From an uncultured Actinomycetes bacterium (GTDB lineage: Bacteria; Actinomycetota; Actinomycetes; Nanopelagicales; Nanopelagicaceae): DNA of 64,000 nucleotides. Under the pieces are notes generated by a model that ran no database searches, was not told the origin of the DNA, and saw nothing but the letters and a program-made list of their open reading frames with translations. The stretch is taken from the NCBI GenBank assembly GCA_937876245.1, contig CALEGP010000010.1, positions 1 through 64,000 on the forward strand. The letters are read 5' to 3'. The position numbers were made by a program, and so were the translations under genes. Of this stretch, positions 47,153 to 57,006 are shown in pieces; position 1 is the first letter of the stretch; every line of letters starts with the position of its first letter.

Positions 47153-47850
47153 TGAAACCCTCACCGATTATATTGGCCTTGGACACCAAGGATTTAGGGG
47201 TTGCAAAGAATTGGATCGAGGCAACTAACTCCTCGATCGATATTTACAAAATTGGCCTCGAATTTTTTCTGAAATTTGGCAGTCAAGGTCTTTTGGATTT
47301 GGCGAGCGCCGGAGATTTTCAGGTCTTTTTGGACCTTAAATTGCACGATATTCCTAATACTGTAGCTGGCGCAGTTTCTTCGGTCGCGCAACTCTCTCCA
47401 AAGTTTCTAACTATTCATGCGAGCGGTGGTGGAGAGATGATTAGGGCCGCTGCGTTGGCAGCTCCAGAGATTTCGATCACTGCTGTAACTATTCTGACTT
47501 CACTTTCAGATCACGAGCTCGGGGAAATTGGTTTTGTTGGGGGTGCTAAAGAGAGGGCAATTGGTTTAGCAAAATTAGCCCAGGCAAGTGGGGCCAGGTC
47601 GATTGTTTGTTCGCCCTTCGAGGCAGCAGAGATTAGATCAGTTCTAGGAGATGGAATAGAAATAATTACACCGGGGATTCGCCCGGAAGGTAGCGATCAC
47701 GGAGATCAAAAGCGTGTGATGAACCCGGCGCAAGCAATCGCTGCTGGAGCTAGTTACTTAGTGATAGGAAGAGCAATAACAGAGCTTTCAAAAATCTCGT
47801 TGAAAGCCATGGGTGAAGGTGCAAGACAAATTTTAGAAAGCATTGAATAG
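47152..47850 (+). CDS. pyrF: Orotidine 5'-phosphate decarboxylase
   Basis: 232 aa, GTG start. Short class I form: LALDTKD at the N-terminus, FLDLKLHDIPNTVAGAV with the catalytic Lys/Asp set, and TPGIRPEGSDHGDQKRVMNP. As I recall, mycobacteria and streptomycetes use a longer divergent type, so this form is notable. Last step of UMP synthesis; pyrE is missing from the operon. Confidence 0.95.
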   Translation: MKPSPIILALDTKDLGVAKNWIEATNSSIDIYKIGLEFFLKFGSQGLLDLASAGDFQVFLDLKLHDIPNTVAGAVSSVAQLSPKFLTIHASGGGEMIRAAALAAPEISITAVTILTSLSDHELGEIGFVGGAKERAIGLAKLAQASGARSIVCSPFEAAEIRSVLGDGIEIITPGIRPEGSDHGDQKRVMNPAQAIAAGASYLVIGRAITELSKISLKAMGEGARQILESIE

Positions 47851-47853
47851 CGC

Positions 47854-48735
47854 ATGGCTAATATGCCGCCCAAACTATCCGATTCCCAGAGATTAGCGGC
47901 TAGCGATAAAGCGGTTCAATCCAGACGAGAACGGGCGGATGTTAAAGAGAGATTGAAATCAGGATCGCTTGGGATATTTGATGTCATAAATGATCCGAGA
48001 GAGTCAATCCAACGTATGCGGGTGAGGGAACTTCTGGATGCAGCTCCAGGTGTCGGAGTACGGCGTGCCTTTTCTATAATGAGCCGGGCAAATATTTCTA
48101 AGACGCGTAGAATTGGCGGTCTTGGAATTAATCAACTTCAGAATTTAAGAAATGAGATGCTTTTGAACAAGGTGGCAATTACAAGGGGTGCTCTAATCGT
48201 GATGTCAGGGCCAGGCGGCGTTGGTAAAAGTACGATCACCTCTTTTTTGCGAGAGCACCCATCTCTCTGGGTCAGTCTCTCTGCGACCACTCGAGAACCT
48301 CGAGAGAATGAAAAGGATGGGAGAGATTACCTATTCATTACTGATGAGAAATTTGATCAAATGATAGCCGGTGAAGAATTTTTGGAATGGGCTGAGTTTG
48401 CCGGCGCAAGATATGGGACTCCTAAGAGAGCGGTTGAACAAGCACGCGAATTAGGAAGACATGTGCTTTTGGAGATTGAGATAGCTGGAGCTAGACAGAT
48501 TCGAAAAAGCGACCCAGCGGCGTTATTGGTATTTATTTCGCCCCCATCCTGGGAGCAATTGGTGGAACGACTAACCGCTAGGGGTACGGATTCTGCCGAG
48601 CGGCGAGCGGCGCGTTTAGCGCTAGCTGAGGAGGAGATGGCCTGTTCTGGCGAGTTCGACGAGGTGCTGATTAACCACCGAGTCGAGGAAGTAGCCTCAG
48701 CACTGCTATCCTTGGCCACTTCGAGGGCTAAGTAG
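47854..48735 (+). CDS. gmk: Actinobacterial integration host factor fused to guanylate kinase
   Basis: 293 aa in one uninterrupted frame. Residues about 1-105 match mIHF, the actinobacterial nucleoid protein (LSDSQRLAASDKAVQSRRERADVKERLKSG; APGVGVRRAFSIMSRANI; KTRRIGGLGINQ). Residues about 112-290 are a complete guanylate kinase: Walker A GPGGVGKST (119-127), SATTREPRENEKDGRDYLF, EEFLEWAEFAGARYGTP, EIEIAGARQI, FISPPSW. In other actinobacteria mihF and gmk are separate neighbours. Internal starts (ATG for M102, GTG V107, V116, ATG M117) could give free kinase. Three bases after pyrF. Confidence 0.92.
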   Translation: MANMPPKLSDSQRLAASDKAVQSRRERADVKERLKSGSLGIFDVINDPRESIQRMRVRELLDAAPGVGVRRAFSIMSRANISKTRRIGGLGINQLQNLRNEMLLNKVAITRGALIVMSGPGGVGKSTITSFLREHPSLWVSLSATTREPRENEKDGRDYLFITDEKFDQMIAGEEFLEWAEFAGARYGTPKRAVEQARELGRHVLLEIEIAGARQIRKSDPAALLVFISPPSWEQLVERLTARGTDSAERRAARLALAEEEMACSGEFDEVLINHRVEEVASALLSLATSRAK

Positions 48736-48793
48736 CCAAAAATATTCTCGTTCTTATTTTTTTGGAATCATTAATTAGTAAGGAAGGCTCGTT

Positions 48794-49072
48794 ATGACAA
48801 ACATGGATGGCATTACAAACCCACCGATTGATGAATTGCTAGACGCCGCTGGTTCGAAATACAGCCTAGTTCTTTATGCAGCGAAGCGAGCTCGTCAGAT
48901 TAATGCTTACTATTCACAACTAGGAGAGGGGCTGCTCGAATATGTAGGCCCACTCGTTGAAACTTATGTTCATGAAAAGCCGCTTTCTATTGCCCTTCGT
49001 GAGATCAATCAAGGTCTTCTTACTATTGAGAACCTAGAGCCAGTTGCTCTTGAAGTTACCGCTTCGGAATAA
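48794..49072 (+). CDS. rpoZ: RNA polymerase omega subunit
   Basis: 92 aa. [34 protein letters not shown] is the omega signature, with C-terminal [21 protein letters not shown] ribosome site about six bases before ATG. The 58-bp gap before it contains a T-run but no stable hairpin. Confidence 0.95.
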   Translation: MTNMDGITNPPIDELLDAAGSKYSLVLYAAKRARQINAYYSQLGEGLLEYVGPLVETYVHEKPLSIALREINQGLLTIENLEPVALEVTASE

Positions 49073-49132
49073 TTCGGCCCGACAGATCTAGTTCATTCCG
49101 GCCAGATTAATTATCCAGGAGCCCAGAAAATT

Positions 49133-50323
49133 ATGTCACTCGCGGGTCGAGAAATATTGTTGGGGGTCGGGGGCGGAATTTCTGCATATAAAGCTGCAGA
49201 ATTACTGCGAAGATTACAGGATCTGGGCTTGGGTGTAACGGTAATCCCAACGCAAGCAAGTTTAAGATTCGTAGGCTCTGCAACTTGGGAAGCTCTCTCA
49301 GGACGAGCAGTCTTAGAAAACCTCTGGGAGAATGTTCAGCAGGTGCCACATATAAAAGCAGCGCGGGAAGCCAATTTGATTGTGATTGCTCCAACGACAG
49401 CGGACTTATTATCAAGAATTGCAGGCGGTGTCGCCAATGACCTACTAACGAATGTCGTGCTTGCAACAACGGCGCCAATTGTCTTAATTCCAGCGATGCA
49501 CCCTGAGATGTGGCTTAATGCTGCGACGCAAGAGAACGTTGAGAAATTACGCGATCGAGGCGTACTAGTAATCGAACCTGACGAAGGTCGAATGACTGGT
49601 GATGACATTGGTGTTGGAAGATTTCCTGAGGTAACTCGCCTCCTATCCGAAATTTCGAAATTTGTAGACCTCAACTCTGATTTACTTGGCAGAAGGATTC
49701 TAGTTACAGCAGGTGGAACCAGGGAGCCAATTGATCCGGTTCGCTATATCGGCAATCTTTCGAGCGGAAAACAAGGATATGCAATCGCACGTGCAGCTCG
49801 TAATAGGGGGGCAATTGTCACGCTGATTTCTGCAAATTCTTCATTGGCAGAAGAGCAAGGTGTTAGAACAATTCATGTAACAAGCACAGAAGAGATGTCA
49901 TCTGCGCTAAATGTTGAATTCGCAAAAAATGATGTGCTCTTCATGGCGGCGGCGGTAGCTGATGCCAAGCCCCTTCTTGTTTCTGATGCAAAGATTAAGA
50001 AGGAGAATTTTTTAAGTATCGAGTTGGTACAAAACCCCGATTTACTGGCAGGGATAACCAAAGCTAGAAGAGGCGATCAAGTTATCGTCGCCTTCGCAGC
50101 AGAAACTGGTGACATAGATATTGCTGGAGCTCAAGAGAAGTTGAAGCGCAAAGGCGCTGATCTTCTTTTTTTGAATGATGTCACAGATGGGGCGATATTC
50201 GGCTCTGAAGAGACGCAAGGTTCATTGCTCGACTCGGACGGAGAAATCTTGAGCATCGAAAAACAGGGGAAAGACACGCTCGCGGATATCTTGCTGGATA
50301 GAGCGTTAATTAAGTTAGGTTAA
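49133..50323 (+). CDS. coaBC: Phosphopantothenoylcysteine decarboxylase / synthetase
   Basis: 396 aa bifunctional coenzyme A enzyme. FMN-binding CoaC half: [47 protein letters not shown]. CoaB half from about residue 187: [24 protein letters not shown] and KIKKEN. Order mihF-gmk-rpoZ-coaBC-metK-priA is the actinobacterial norm. Confidence 0.96.
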   Translation: MSLAGREILLGVGGGISAYKAAELLRRLQDLGLGVTVIPTQASLRFVGSATWEALSGRAVLENLWENVQQVPHIKAAREANLIVIAPTTADLLSRIAGGVANDLLTNVVLATTAPIVLIPAMHPEMWLNAATQENVEKLRDRGVLVIEPDEGRMTGDDIGVGRFPEVTRLLSEISKFVDLNSDLLGRRILVTAGGTREPIDPVRYIGNLSSGKQGYAIARAARNRGAIVTLISANSSLAEEQGVRTIHVTSTEEMSSALNVEFAKNDVLFMAAAVADAKPLLVSDAKIKKENFLSIELVQNPDLLAGITKARRGDQVIVAFAAETGDIDIAGAQEKLKRKGADLLFLNDVTDGAIFGSEETQGSLLDSDGEILSIEKQGKDTLADILLDRALIKLG

Positions 50324-50327
50324 GCCA

Positions 50328-51521
50328 ATGAGAAAACGCTTATTCACTTCAGAGTCGGTTACCGAGGGCCATCCAGATAAAATGGCAGATCAAATTTCTG
50401 ATGCGATTCTAGATTCCCTACTAGGCCAGGACCCAAAGAGTCGAGTAGCAGTTGAAACACTGATTACCACAGGACAGGTTCACGTTGCAGGGGAAGTTAC
50501 AACCGAAGGCTATGCGGATGTAATGTCTATTGTTCGAGACACTGTTCTCAATATTGGCTACGACTCTTCTGAAAAGGGCTTCGACGGTAATTCGTGTGGC
50601 GTATCGCTTTCCATCGGTCAACAATCAGGAGATATTTCACAGGGAGTAGATAGCGCTTTTGAAAATCGGGTTTCAGCGTCAGTGGATCCGTTGGATTTGC
50701 AAGGAGCGGGAGATCAAGGACTTATGTTCGGCTATGCCTGCGAAGACACTCCAGAATTGATGCCGCTGCCAATTTCTCTTGCCCACAAACTCTCATTTCA
50801 ACTTTCACAAATTCGTAAATCTGGCGCCGTTAACTATCTGCGGCCAGATGGTAAAACTCAAGTAACAATTGAATATGACGGAGATAGGGCAGTAGCTTTA
50901 AATACCATTGTGATCTCCACTCAGCACGCTCCTGATGTCGATTTGGAAAAAACTTTAGCCCCGGATCTTAAGGCCCTAGTGATTGATCCACTAATTGCAG
51001 ATTTGGAAATAGATGTCTCGGATGTTCGCATACTAATTAATCCGACTGGACGCTTTGTGATAGGTGGACCAATGGGAGATGCGGGGCTGACAGGAAGAAA
51101 AATTATTGTTGATACATACGGCGGTATGGCGCGTCATGGTGGCGGTGCGTTTTCTGGGAAGGATCCATCCAAAGTGGATCGCAGCGCAGCATATGCGATG
51201 CGCTGGATAGCCAAGAGCGTAGTAGCTGCGAAATTGGCAACTAGATGTGAAGTTCAAGTGGCTTATGCAATTGGCAAGGCTCAGCCAGTTGGGTTATTTA
51301 TCGAGACGTTTGGTACCGAGAAGGTTGAGCCACATAAAATCGCTGATGCGGTAATGGATACATTTGATCTTCGCCCAGCTGCGATAATTCGTGACCTCAA
51401 TCTTTTGCGTCCGATCTATTCGGCTACCGCCTCCTATGGTCATTTTGGTCGTGAACTTCCTGACTTCACTTGGGAGAATACCGATCGCGCTTCCGCCTTA
51501 AGCCAAGCCGCGTCTAGGTAA
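50328..51521 (+). CDS. metK: S-adenosylmethionine synthetase
   Basis: 397 aa. ATP plus Met to [24 protein letters not shown] at the N-terminus, [13 protein letters not shown] hexapeptide, and [18 protein letters not shown] phosphate loop. Four bases after coaBC, so no room for a SAM riboswitch. Confidence 0.98.
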   Translation: MRKRLFTSESVTEGHPDKMADQISDAILDSLLGQDPKSRVAVETLITTGQVHVAGEVTTEGYADVMSIVRDTVLNIGYDSSEKGFDGNSCGVSLSIGQQSGDISQGVDSAFENRVSASVDPLDLQGAGDQGLMFGYACEDTPELMPLPISLAHKLSFQLSQIRKSGAVNYLRPDGKTQVTIEYDGDRAVALNTIVISTQHAPDVDLEKTLAPDLKALVIDPLIADLEIDVSDVRILINPTGRFVIGGPMGDAGLTGRKIIVDTYGGMARHGGGAFSGKDPSKVDRSAAYAMRWIAKSVVAAKLATRCEVQVAYAIGKAQPVGLFIETFGTEKVEPHKIADAVMDTFDLRPAAIIRDLNLLRPIYSATASYGHFGRELPDFTWENTDRASALSQAASR

Positions 51522-51527
51522 ATTGAA

Positions 51528-53390
51528 GTGGCTGAAATAAAGCCACTGCGTTTGCGGACGCAACGGGTTGCAAAAAAAGTTGAGATAGCGATTCAAGACC
51601 CTGTAGTTCAGGTCTGCGTTGATACCGGTGTATTTCATCTGGCCGAGGAGTTCGATTATTTAGTACCAGAGCGCCTCTCGCGCCAAATATTTCCGGGCTC
51701 TTTAGTAAAAATTCCTTTCGGCACAAAGGAGCGCATAGGTTATGTGGTGAGCCGTGACCCTAGCAACGTAGATTCGGCCAAACTTAAAGCGATTAGCAAA
51801 CTCGTTTCGCCAATACCGCTTCTCTCTACGGAATTAATTGAGATAGTTCGCGCTGTCTGTTCAAGGTATTCTGCAAAACCATGGGATGTCATCCGTAGCG
51901 CTATTCCGCCACGTGTTGCCGCTGTCGATGAGAAATTTACTGATTTTACTCCTTTGATTCTAAACCAAACAGGGCGATCTCATCATTATGAATTGACGGT
52001 GAGTGCAAACATCGATGGCCTACGTAAGCTCATATTTGAGTTATCTGCTAATCCCATTGCCGGAGAACAAATCCTGGTCGTTGTTCCAGATGAGCGCGAT
52101 ATTAGAGTTTTACTCGATGGCGATTTGCCTTATTCGCCGATTGTATTGAATTCGGATTTATCCAAGTCTGAGCGTTACGAGAATTATTTGATAGCTCGAA
52201 CGCGCTCACCAGAAGTTATTATCGGAACAAGAAGCGCCATTTTTCTTCCGCTAAACCCCAACTCAACAATCGTGGTCTGTGATGACGGCGACGAATCAAT
52301 GTATGAGAGGCGTTCTCCAGGTTGGAATGTACGGGATGTGGCGCTGTTAAGAAGTGAGTATCACTCTCTTCATTTTTTTGGAGCCAGCCCTAGTCTGGAA
52401 CTCGTTAGATTGGCCGAGAGCGGCTGGTTGAAGGCTAAGAAGTTGACTTCGGATGCGCTTGCGGATCGAACGCCTATCTATTTTTCCAACACAGAGATCT
52501 CAGAGATTTCCGTTATAAAAAGCGGTTTACTAAGTGGCAATGTCTTGGTTGCGATGGCGGAGAGTGGATATATAAACGCTATCGGCTGTCAGAAATGTCG
52601 AAACCAAGCGAAATGTTCTTGCGGGGGCAAACTCTATATACCGGAGAGGGATTCCACTCCGATTTGCCATCTCTGTGAAAAAAAGTTCGTGGATTGGAAA
52701 TGCGTCTGGTGTGAAGGTAAAGTAATTCGTAGCTTTGCAAAAGGTGCTGCAAAATTTGCCGAAGAGATAGCAAGGTCGGTGCCGGGCGCAAGAGTGATCT
52801 CCAGTAAGGGCGGATCGCGTATTGACTCACTGCCTAAATCTGCAGAAAACCTCCTAGTGGTTTCCAGCTATGGATGTGAACCGAGTGGGAAATATTCGGC
52901 AGTTGTATGTCTATCACTTGAAAATTTAACCAATAGAGTAGATCTGCGCAGTCTAGAGATTGCTAGAAGATTGATTTTTGATAATCTGAATAGAATTTCA
53001 CAAGGCAAGGGGTCAGTCATATACGTTGATCTGAAAAGTGAAAATCCAATTTCGCAAGGACTTTTACGCCGAGATGCTTATGGATTGGCGCTCTCAGAAT
53101 TACTTGAACGTGAAAGCTCGGATCTGCCTCCATTCACACGGATTGCCACAGTTAGCGGCGAGGGAGCAGTTATTAGAGTTTTAGCAGACCAGTTCCAAGA
53201 TAATAATCTTTTTTGTGGTCTATCTATTCTGGAATTAGCTGGTGATAAATCTGGTATTTCTAAAATGATTTTGCGAGCTCGTATTTCTAAGTCCGCGGAG
53301 TTTTCGCATTTTTTTAGAGATCTCATGCGTTATCGGAGCATAAAGGGATTGCCCGCCTTGCAGATACGATTGGATCCATATTCGATTTAA
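51528..53390 (+). CDS. priA: Primosomal protein N' (PriA), ATPase-degenerate actinobacterial form
   Basis: 620 aa, GTG start. N-terminal DNA-binding domain (VCVDTGVFHLAEEFDYLVPERL; GSLVKIPFG) and a Cys-rich zinc region CQKCRNQAKCSCGG then CHLCEKKFVDWKCVWCEG are kept. The helicase core has no Walker A loop, and the DEEH box is replaced by DDGD, so ATP-driven unwinding is unlikely. This degeneration is common in actinobacterial PriA annotations. Presumed structural role in replication restart. Confidence 0.88.
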   Translation: MAEIKPLRLRTQRVAKKVEIAIQDPVVQVCVDTGVFHLAEEFDYLVPERLSRQIFPGSLVKIPFGTKERIGYVVSRDPSNVDSAKLKAISKLVSPIPLLSTELIEIVRAVCSRYSAKPWDVIRSAIPPRVAAVDEKFTDFTPLILNQTGRSHHYELTVSANIDGLRKLIFELSANPIAGEQILVVVPDERDIRVLLDGDLPYSPIVLNSDLSKSERYENYLIARTRSPEVIIGTRSAIFLPLNPNSTIVVCDDGDESMYERRSPGWNVRDVALLRSEYHSLHFFGASPSLELVRLAESGWLKAKKLTSDALADRTPIYFSNTEISEISVIKSGLLSGNVLVAMAESGYINAIGCQKCRNQAKCSCGGKLYIPERDSTPICHLCEKKFVDWKCVWCEGKVIRSFAKGAAKFAEEIARSVPGARVISSKGGSRIDSLPKSAENLLVVSSYGCEPSGKYSAVVCLSLENLTNRVDLRSLEIARRLIFDNLNRISQGKGSVIYVDLKSENPISQGLLRRDAYGLALSELLERESSDLPPFTRIATVSGEGAVIRVLADQFQDNNLFCGLSILELAGDKSGISKMILRARISKSAEFSHFFRDLMRYRSIKGLPALQIRLDPYSI

Positions 53391-53421
53391 GGTCATTTAG
53401 GCGAAAGAGTGAGGTCTAGAA

Positions 53422-53427
53422 TAGAAT
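53422..53427 (+). promoter_or_regulatory. -10 box TAGAAT, leaderless def promoter
   Basis: TAGAAT plus six bases then GTG at 53434. A second TAGAAT overlaps at 53417-53422. Confidence 0.55.
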
Positions 53428-53433
53428 TCTCAG

Positions 53434-53994
53434 GTGCCTGTTCAACCAATACGCTTTTTCGGAGATCCGGTTTTGACAACGACTGCCTCTTTGGTAAGCA
53501 CTTTTGATAAAGAGCTGAGAAATTTGGTTTCGGATTTATTGGACACTATGCATGAGGCGCCGGGAGCCGGACTTGCAGCACCACAAATTGGTGTTTCGCT
53601 CCAAGTTTTTGTCTGGGATATCGAAGAGGGTGATGGACATTTGATTAATCCATCTCTAGAGCTATCTAGTGATATCCAAGAAGGTGAAGAGGGGTGCCTA
53701 AGTTTTCCTGGGCTTACTTATGAGACTGTGAGATCACTTAAGGCGATAGCGAAGGGTTTTAATATGTTCGGTGAACCAGTAATCGTTGAAGGCACTGAGT
53801 TGCTCGCGCGAGTTCTCCAGCACGAGACGGATCATTTGAATGGAATTGTTTTTATCGATCGACTGAGCACAAGTGAGCGGAAAATTGCAATGGCAGATAT
53901 TCGTAATTCGGATTGGTTCAACGAGGCAATTGATTTAGGCAGTTCACCCACTGTCAAATTTAGTCCCCATTCTTTGAAGGGTATGGCCCTTTAG
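53434..53994 (+). CDS. def: Peptide deformylase
   Basis: 186 aa, GTG start. Three metal/active-site motifs are complete: GAGLAAPQIG, EEGCLSFPG (Cys ligand) and QHETDHLNG (HExxH). Removes formyl from nascent proteins; one base before fmt. Confidence 0.96.
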   Translation: MPVQPIRFFGDPVLTTTASLVSTFDKELRNLVSDLLDTMHEAPGAGLAAPQIGVSLQVFVWDIEEGDGHLINPSLELSSDIQEGEEGCLSFPGLTYETVRSLKAIAKGFNMFGEPVIVEGTELLARVLQHETDHLNGIVFIDRLSTSERKIAMADIRNSDWFNEAIDLGSSPTVKFSPHSLKGMAL

Positions 53995-53995
53995 T

Positions 53996-54913
53996 ATGCA
54001 GATTTCTGTTGCTTCCTCGTCTTTAGTATCGGTTCCCATTATCGAGGCAATTCTTGCTAGCGAACATACGCTGGGTTCGATTATTACCAATCCTGACAAA
54101 CCATCGGGACGCGGAAAGAAGATTGAGGCAAATGATTTAGCCAAATGGGCTCTGGCGCGGGATTTAGAAGTTGCCAAACCGAGTGATACCTCTGAATTGA
54201 ATCGCCACCTACTTGCCGCCCAGCCGCAACTAATTGTTACGGTGGCATATGGTCGTCTGATTCCAGTTGAACTCCTTCATGGACCGCGCTTCGGTTGGGT
54301 AAATTTGCATTTCTCTGTTTTGCCGAAATTGCGTGGCGCGGCGCCCGTGCAGTGGGCTTTGCTAAATGGTGAAAGCACAACGGGCTATACAATTTTTAAA
54401 TTGGATAAGGGGATGGACACCGGACCGGTATACCTCTCCAAGGAAGTAAATATTTCTGACTCCGATACAACTACTAGCCTCTTATCTAAGTTGGCGAACT
54501 TGGCCATTCCTGACTTGTTTGAGGTTATTTCTACAATTGGTAAGACCAGAGCCACGCCACAACCTTTAACCGGAGCAACACTTGCTCCCAAAATTTCAAA
54601 AGAGATGGCAAAGATTCTCTGGGACCAACCAACTGAGAATATTCTTCGACAATTCCGGGCCCTTGCAGATAATCCGGGCATTTGGACTACTTTCAATAGC
54701 GAACGAGTATCACTCTTTGGATTGCACGAAGTTCTATTACCAAATGCCCTGATCAGTCCGGGGGATATTGAGATCGTCGAGGGGAAACTTTTAGTACGAA
54801 CAGGAGACAGTGTGGTTGAAGTTGAGGAAGTGATACCGGCTGGAAAGAAGAGAATGTCAGGCGCCGATTTTGCCAGGGGGGCGAGGTTAATCCAAGGATC
54901 AAAGTTTGACTAA
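53996..54913 (+). CDS. fmt: Methionyl-tRNA formyltransferase
   Basis: 305 aa. N-terminal formyl-THF domain: VNLHFSVLPKLRGAAPVQWAL with the Asn-His pair, and DKGMDTGPVYL; C-terminal OB-like tRNA-binding domain (ISKEMAKILWDQPTENILRQFRAL). Forms a def-fmt-rsmB unit. Confidence 0.96.
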   Translation: MQISVASSSLVSVPIIEAILASEHTLGSIITNPDKPSGRGKKIEANDLAKWALARDLEVAKPSDTSELNRHLLAAQPQLIVTVAYGRLIPVELLHGPRFGWVNLHFSVLPKLRGAAPVQWALLNGESTTGYTIFKLDKGMDTGPVYLSKEVNISDSDTTTSLLSKLANLAIPDLFEVISTIGKTRATPQPLTGATLAPKISKEMAKILWDQPTENILRQFRALADNPGIWTTFNSERVSLFGLHEVLLPNALISPGDIEIVEGKLLVRTGDSVVEVEEVIPAGKKRMSGADFARGARLIQGSKFD

Positions 54914-56261
54914 CAAGGGATTCGCAAAGCCTAAGCCTGGGGGAGCTCGATTGCTTTCCTATGAACTTGTTTCACAGGTTAACAGGGGTGGCGCATTCGC
55001 AAATCTTCGACTTCCTGAACTTTTGGATGAATCAGACCTTGATCAACGTGACCGAGCCTTTGCCACCGAGCTTAGTTATGGCACGCTACGGATGCAGGGC
55101 AAGCATGACTATGCTATTTCCAAGAAGATTGACCGGTCATTTCTAGAGTTAGACGAGAAAATCCTAGACCTCTTGCGTATTGGCACCCATCAGATTTTTG
55201 AAATGCGAGTTCCAATTCACGCTGCGGTCGGTGAGACTGTAGAGGTAGCAAGGCTTGTGGCGGGGGAGTCAAAGGGCTCTTATGTAAATGCACTGCTTCG
55301 TTCTATAGCGGCAGATTTACATATCTATGAAGAACTTGAGAGCGATCCAGATATCGCAGATATTGAAAAGATAGCAATTATATATTCACATCCGGTATGG
55401 ATTATTAACGCATATTTCGATCAACTTAAGGATTGGGATGCAGTTAAGAAACTTCTGGCAATAAATAACCTGCCAGTAGCGCCGCATATTGTGGCCTGGC
55501 CAGGTAAGTCCAGTGTTGATGAAATTCTTGCCATCGGTGGAAGTAAATTGGGATTGGGTTCTTATTCAGTGCTTTCCAATCATTTACCTAATCAGTACCC
55601 TGCGATAAAAGATAAGCGGGCTGGAGTTCAAGATATGGGATCACAATTGATCTCCGAGATCTTCTTCGCCACAAGAGATGCTGCTTCGAAAGATTGGCTT
55701 GATTTGTGCGCGGGGCCAGGTGGGAAGGCGGCACTTCTCAACAATCTCCTAGCGCAAAATTTCCCCGATGCTCATTTTACGGCCAATGAACCGGCAGCAC
55801 ATCGAGCAGAGTTAGTCGCAAGAGTTGTGCCAAAGGAAAAGATTGTCTCCTTTGATGGTCGCGATCATCTGGCCTTTGGTAAAAAATTTGATCGAATCTT
55901 GATAGATGCTCCCTGTACTGGTTTAGGTGCTCTGCGCCGAAGGCCCGAGGCTAGATGGCGTCGCAGCTTGAGCGATCTTAAGGAGTTAATTCCACTGCAG
56001 AGGGATCTGATTGATTCGGCATATGAAATGCTAAATCCAGGTGGAATTATTGGTTTCGCAACTTGTTCGCCCTTACTGGCTGAGACAAGAGGTCAGGTTT
56101 TGGATGCAAAGTACCGCCATAAAGATTTGGAGATTTTGGATATTTCTAACTTCTCGCCAGCTGGCGCCACGGGGGTCGGAGAAGATGGCACTATGCAGCT
56201 TTGGACTCATGTAGAGGGTTCGGACTCGATGTTTCTGGCTTTGTTACGCAAACCAGAGTGA
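54906..56261 (+). CDS. rsmB: 16S rRNA (cytosine967-C5)-methyltransferase
   Basis: 451 aa, TTG start eight bases inside fmt. N-terminal NusB-like helical domain (about 10-150) followed by a SAM-dependent RNA m5C domain: DLCAGPGGKAALL, RILIDAPCTGLGALRRRPEARW (Cys of motif IV) and GFATCSPLLAET (Cys of motif VI). Normal length. Confidence 0.94.
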   Translation: MTNKGFAKPKPGGARLLSYELVSQVNRGGAFANLRLPELLDESDLDQRDRAFATELSYGTLRMQGKHDYAISKKIDRSFLELDEKILDLLRIGTHQIFEMRVPIHAAVGETVEVARLVAGESKGSYVNALLRSIAADLHIYEELESDPDIADIEKIAIIYSHPVWIINAYFDQLKDWDAVKKLLAINNLPVAPHIVAWPGKSSVDEILAIGGSKLGLGSYSVLSNHLPNQYPAIKDKRAGVQDMGSQLISEIFFATRDAASKDWLDLCAGPGGKAALLNNLLAQNFPDAHFTANEPAAHRAELVARVVPKEKIVSFDGRDHLAFGKKFDRILIDAPCTGLGALRRRPEARWRRSLSDLKELIPLQRDLIDSAYEMLNPGGIIGFATCSPLLAETRGQVLDAKYRHKDLEILDISNFSPAGATGVGEDGTMQLWTHVEGSDSMFLALLRKPE

Positions 56262-56270
56262 GTCCCGCGA

Positions 56271-56276
56271 TAGTAT
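56271..56276 (+). promoter_or_regulatory. Candidate -10 box TAGTAT of rpe
   Basis: TAGTAT 34 bases before the rpe start; a short leader would include the GGGAGG ribosome site at 56300-56305. Confidence 0.4.
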
Positions 56277-56310
56277 CCGAGGCTAGAGAGATTTTACTTG
56301 GGAGGAATTA

Positions 56311-56970
56311 ATGGTACGAATTTGCCCGAGTATATTGAACGCTGATCGAAGTAATCTAGTTGGGGAGATTGCCAAGATTTCCAAAGAATCGGACTATCTC
56401 CATTTGGATGTTATGGACAATATTTTTGTACCTAATAAGACTTTTACCCTCGAGGAATCTAGGAAGATTATTTCTGATTCTGTGCTTCCAGTCGATGCAC
56501 ACTTAATGATTGCAAATCCTGACCAGGAAGCACATCTCTACGCACTAGCAGGAGCTAGCAGTGTAACTTTTCACTTGGAAGCAAGCCTTCAGCCTGCAGC
56601 GACAGCGTCAAATATATCTCAGGCAGGTGCTCGGGTAGGCATAGCCTTGAAACCCGCGACGCCGTTCCATCTTTTGGCGCCGATAATGCAATATATCGAT
56701 ATGGTCTTAGTAATGAGCGTTGAACCAGGATTTGGCGGGCAGAGTTTCATGAGTGAAATGATGCCGAAAGTTGCCGAGGCGCGCCTTGAGATCGATGAAA
56801 AGTATTTCGGCAAGATTTGGTTGCAGGTAGATGGTGGAATAACACTTCAGACAATTGTCGCAGCTAAGAGGGCAGGTGCTGACACTTTTGTGGCGGGAAG
56901 CTCTGTTTTTAACGCGCCGGATCCTGGGGAGATGGTGGCGCTGCTTCGCAACGCTGCGAGCATTAATTAG
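56311..56970 (+). CDS. rpe: Ribulose-phosphate 3-epimerase
   Basis: 219-aa TIM barrel. ICPSILNADRSNL, HLDVMDNIFVPNKTF (metal His/Asp; relatives have DGxFVPN), DAHLMI, VMSVEPGFGGQSF and DGGI match the family. Note DNIF where most have DGHF. Pentose-phosphate pathway enzyme. Clear ribosome site. Confidence 0.95.
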   Translation: MVRICPSILNADRSNLVGEIAKISKESDYLHLDVMDNIFVPNKTFTLEESRKIISDSVLPVDAHLMIANPDQEAHLYALAGASSVTFHLEASLQPAATASNISQAGARVGIALKPATPFHLLAPIMQYIDMVLVMSVEPGFGGQSFMSEMMPKVAEARLEIDEKYFGKIWLQVDGGITLQTIVAAKRAGADTFVAGSSVFNAPDPGEMVALLRNAASIN

Positions 56971-56994
56971 GGAACGGTCTGGCAATTATTGGGA

Positions 56995-57000
56995 TAAAAT
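56995..57000 (+). promoter_or_regulatory. -10 box TAAAAT, leaderless hisE-hisG promoter
   Basis: TAAAAT plus six bases then ATG at 57007; no leader, so no his attenuator. Confidence 0.55.
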
Positions 57001-57006
57001 TACTAA

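Noticed and set aside
50324-50327. Possible SAM riboswitch before metK
   Set aside because: Only four bases separate coaBC and metK and no upstream element is visible.
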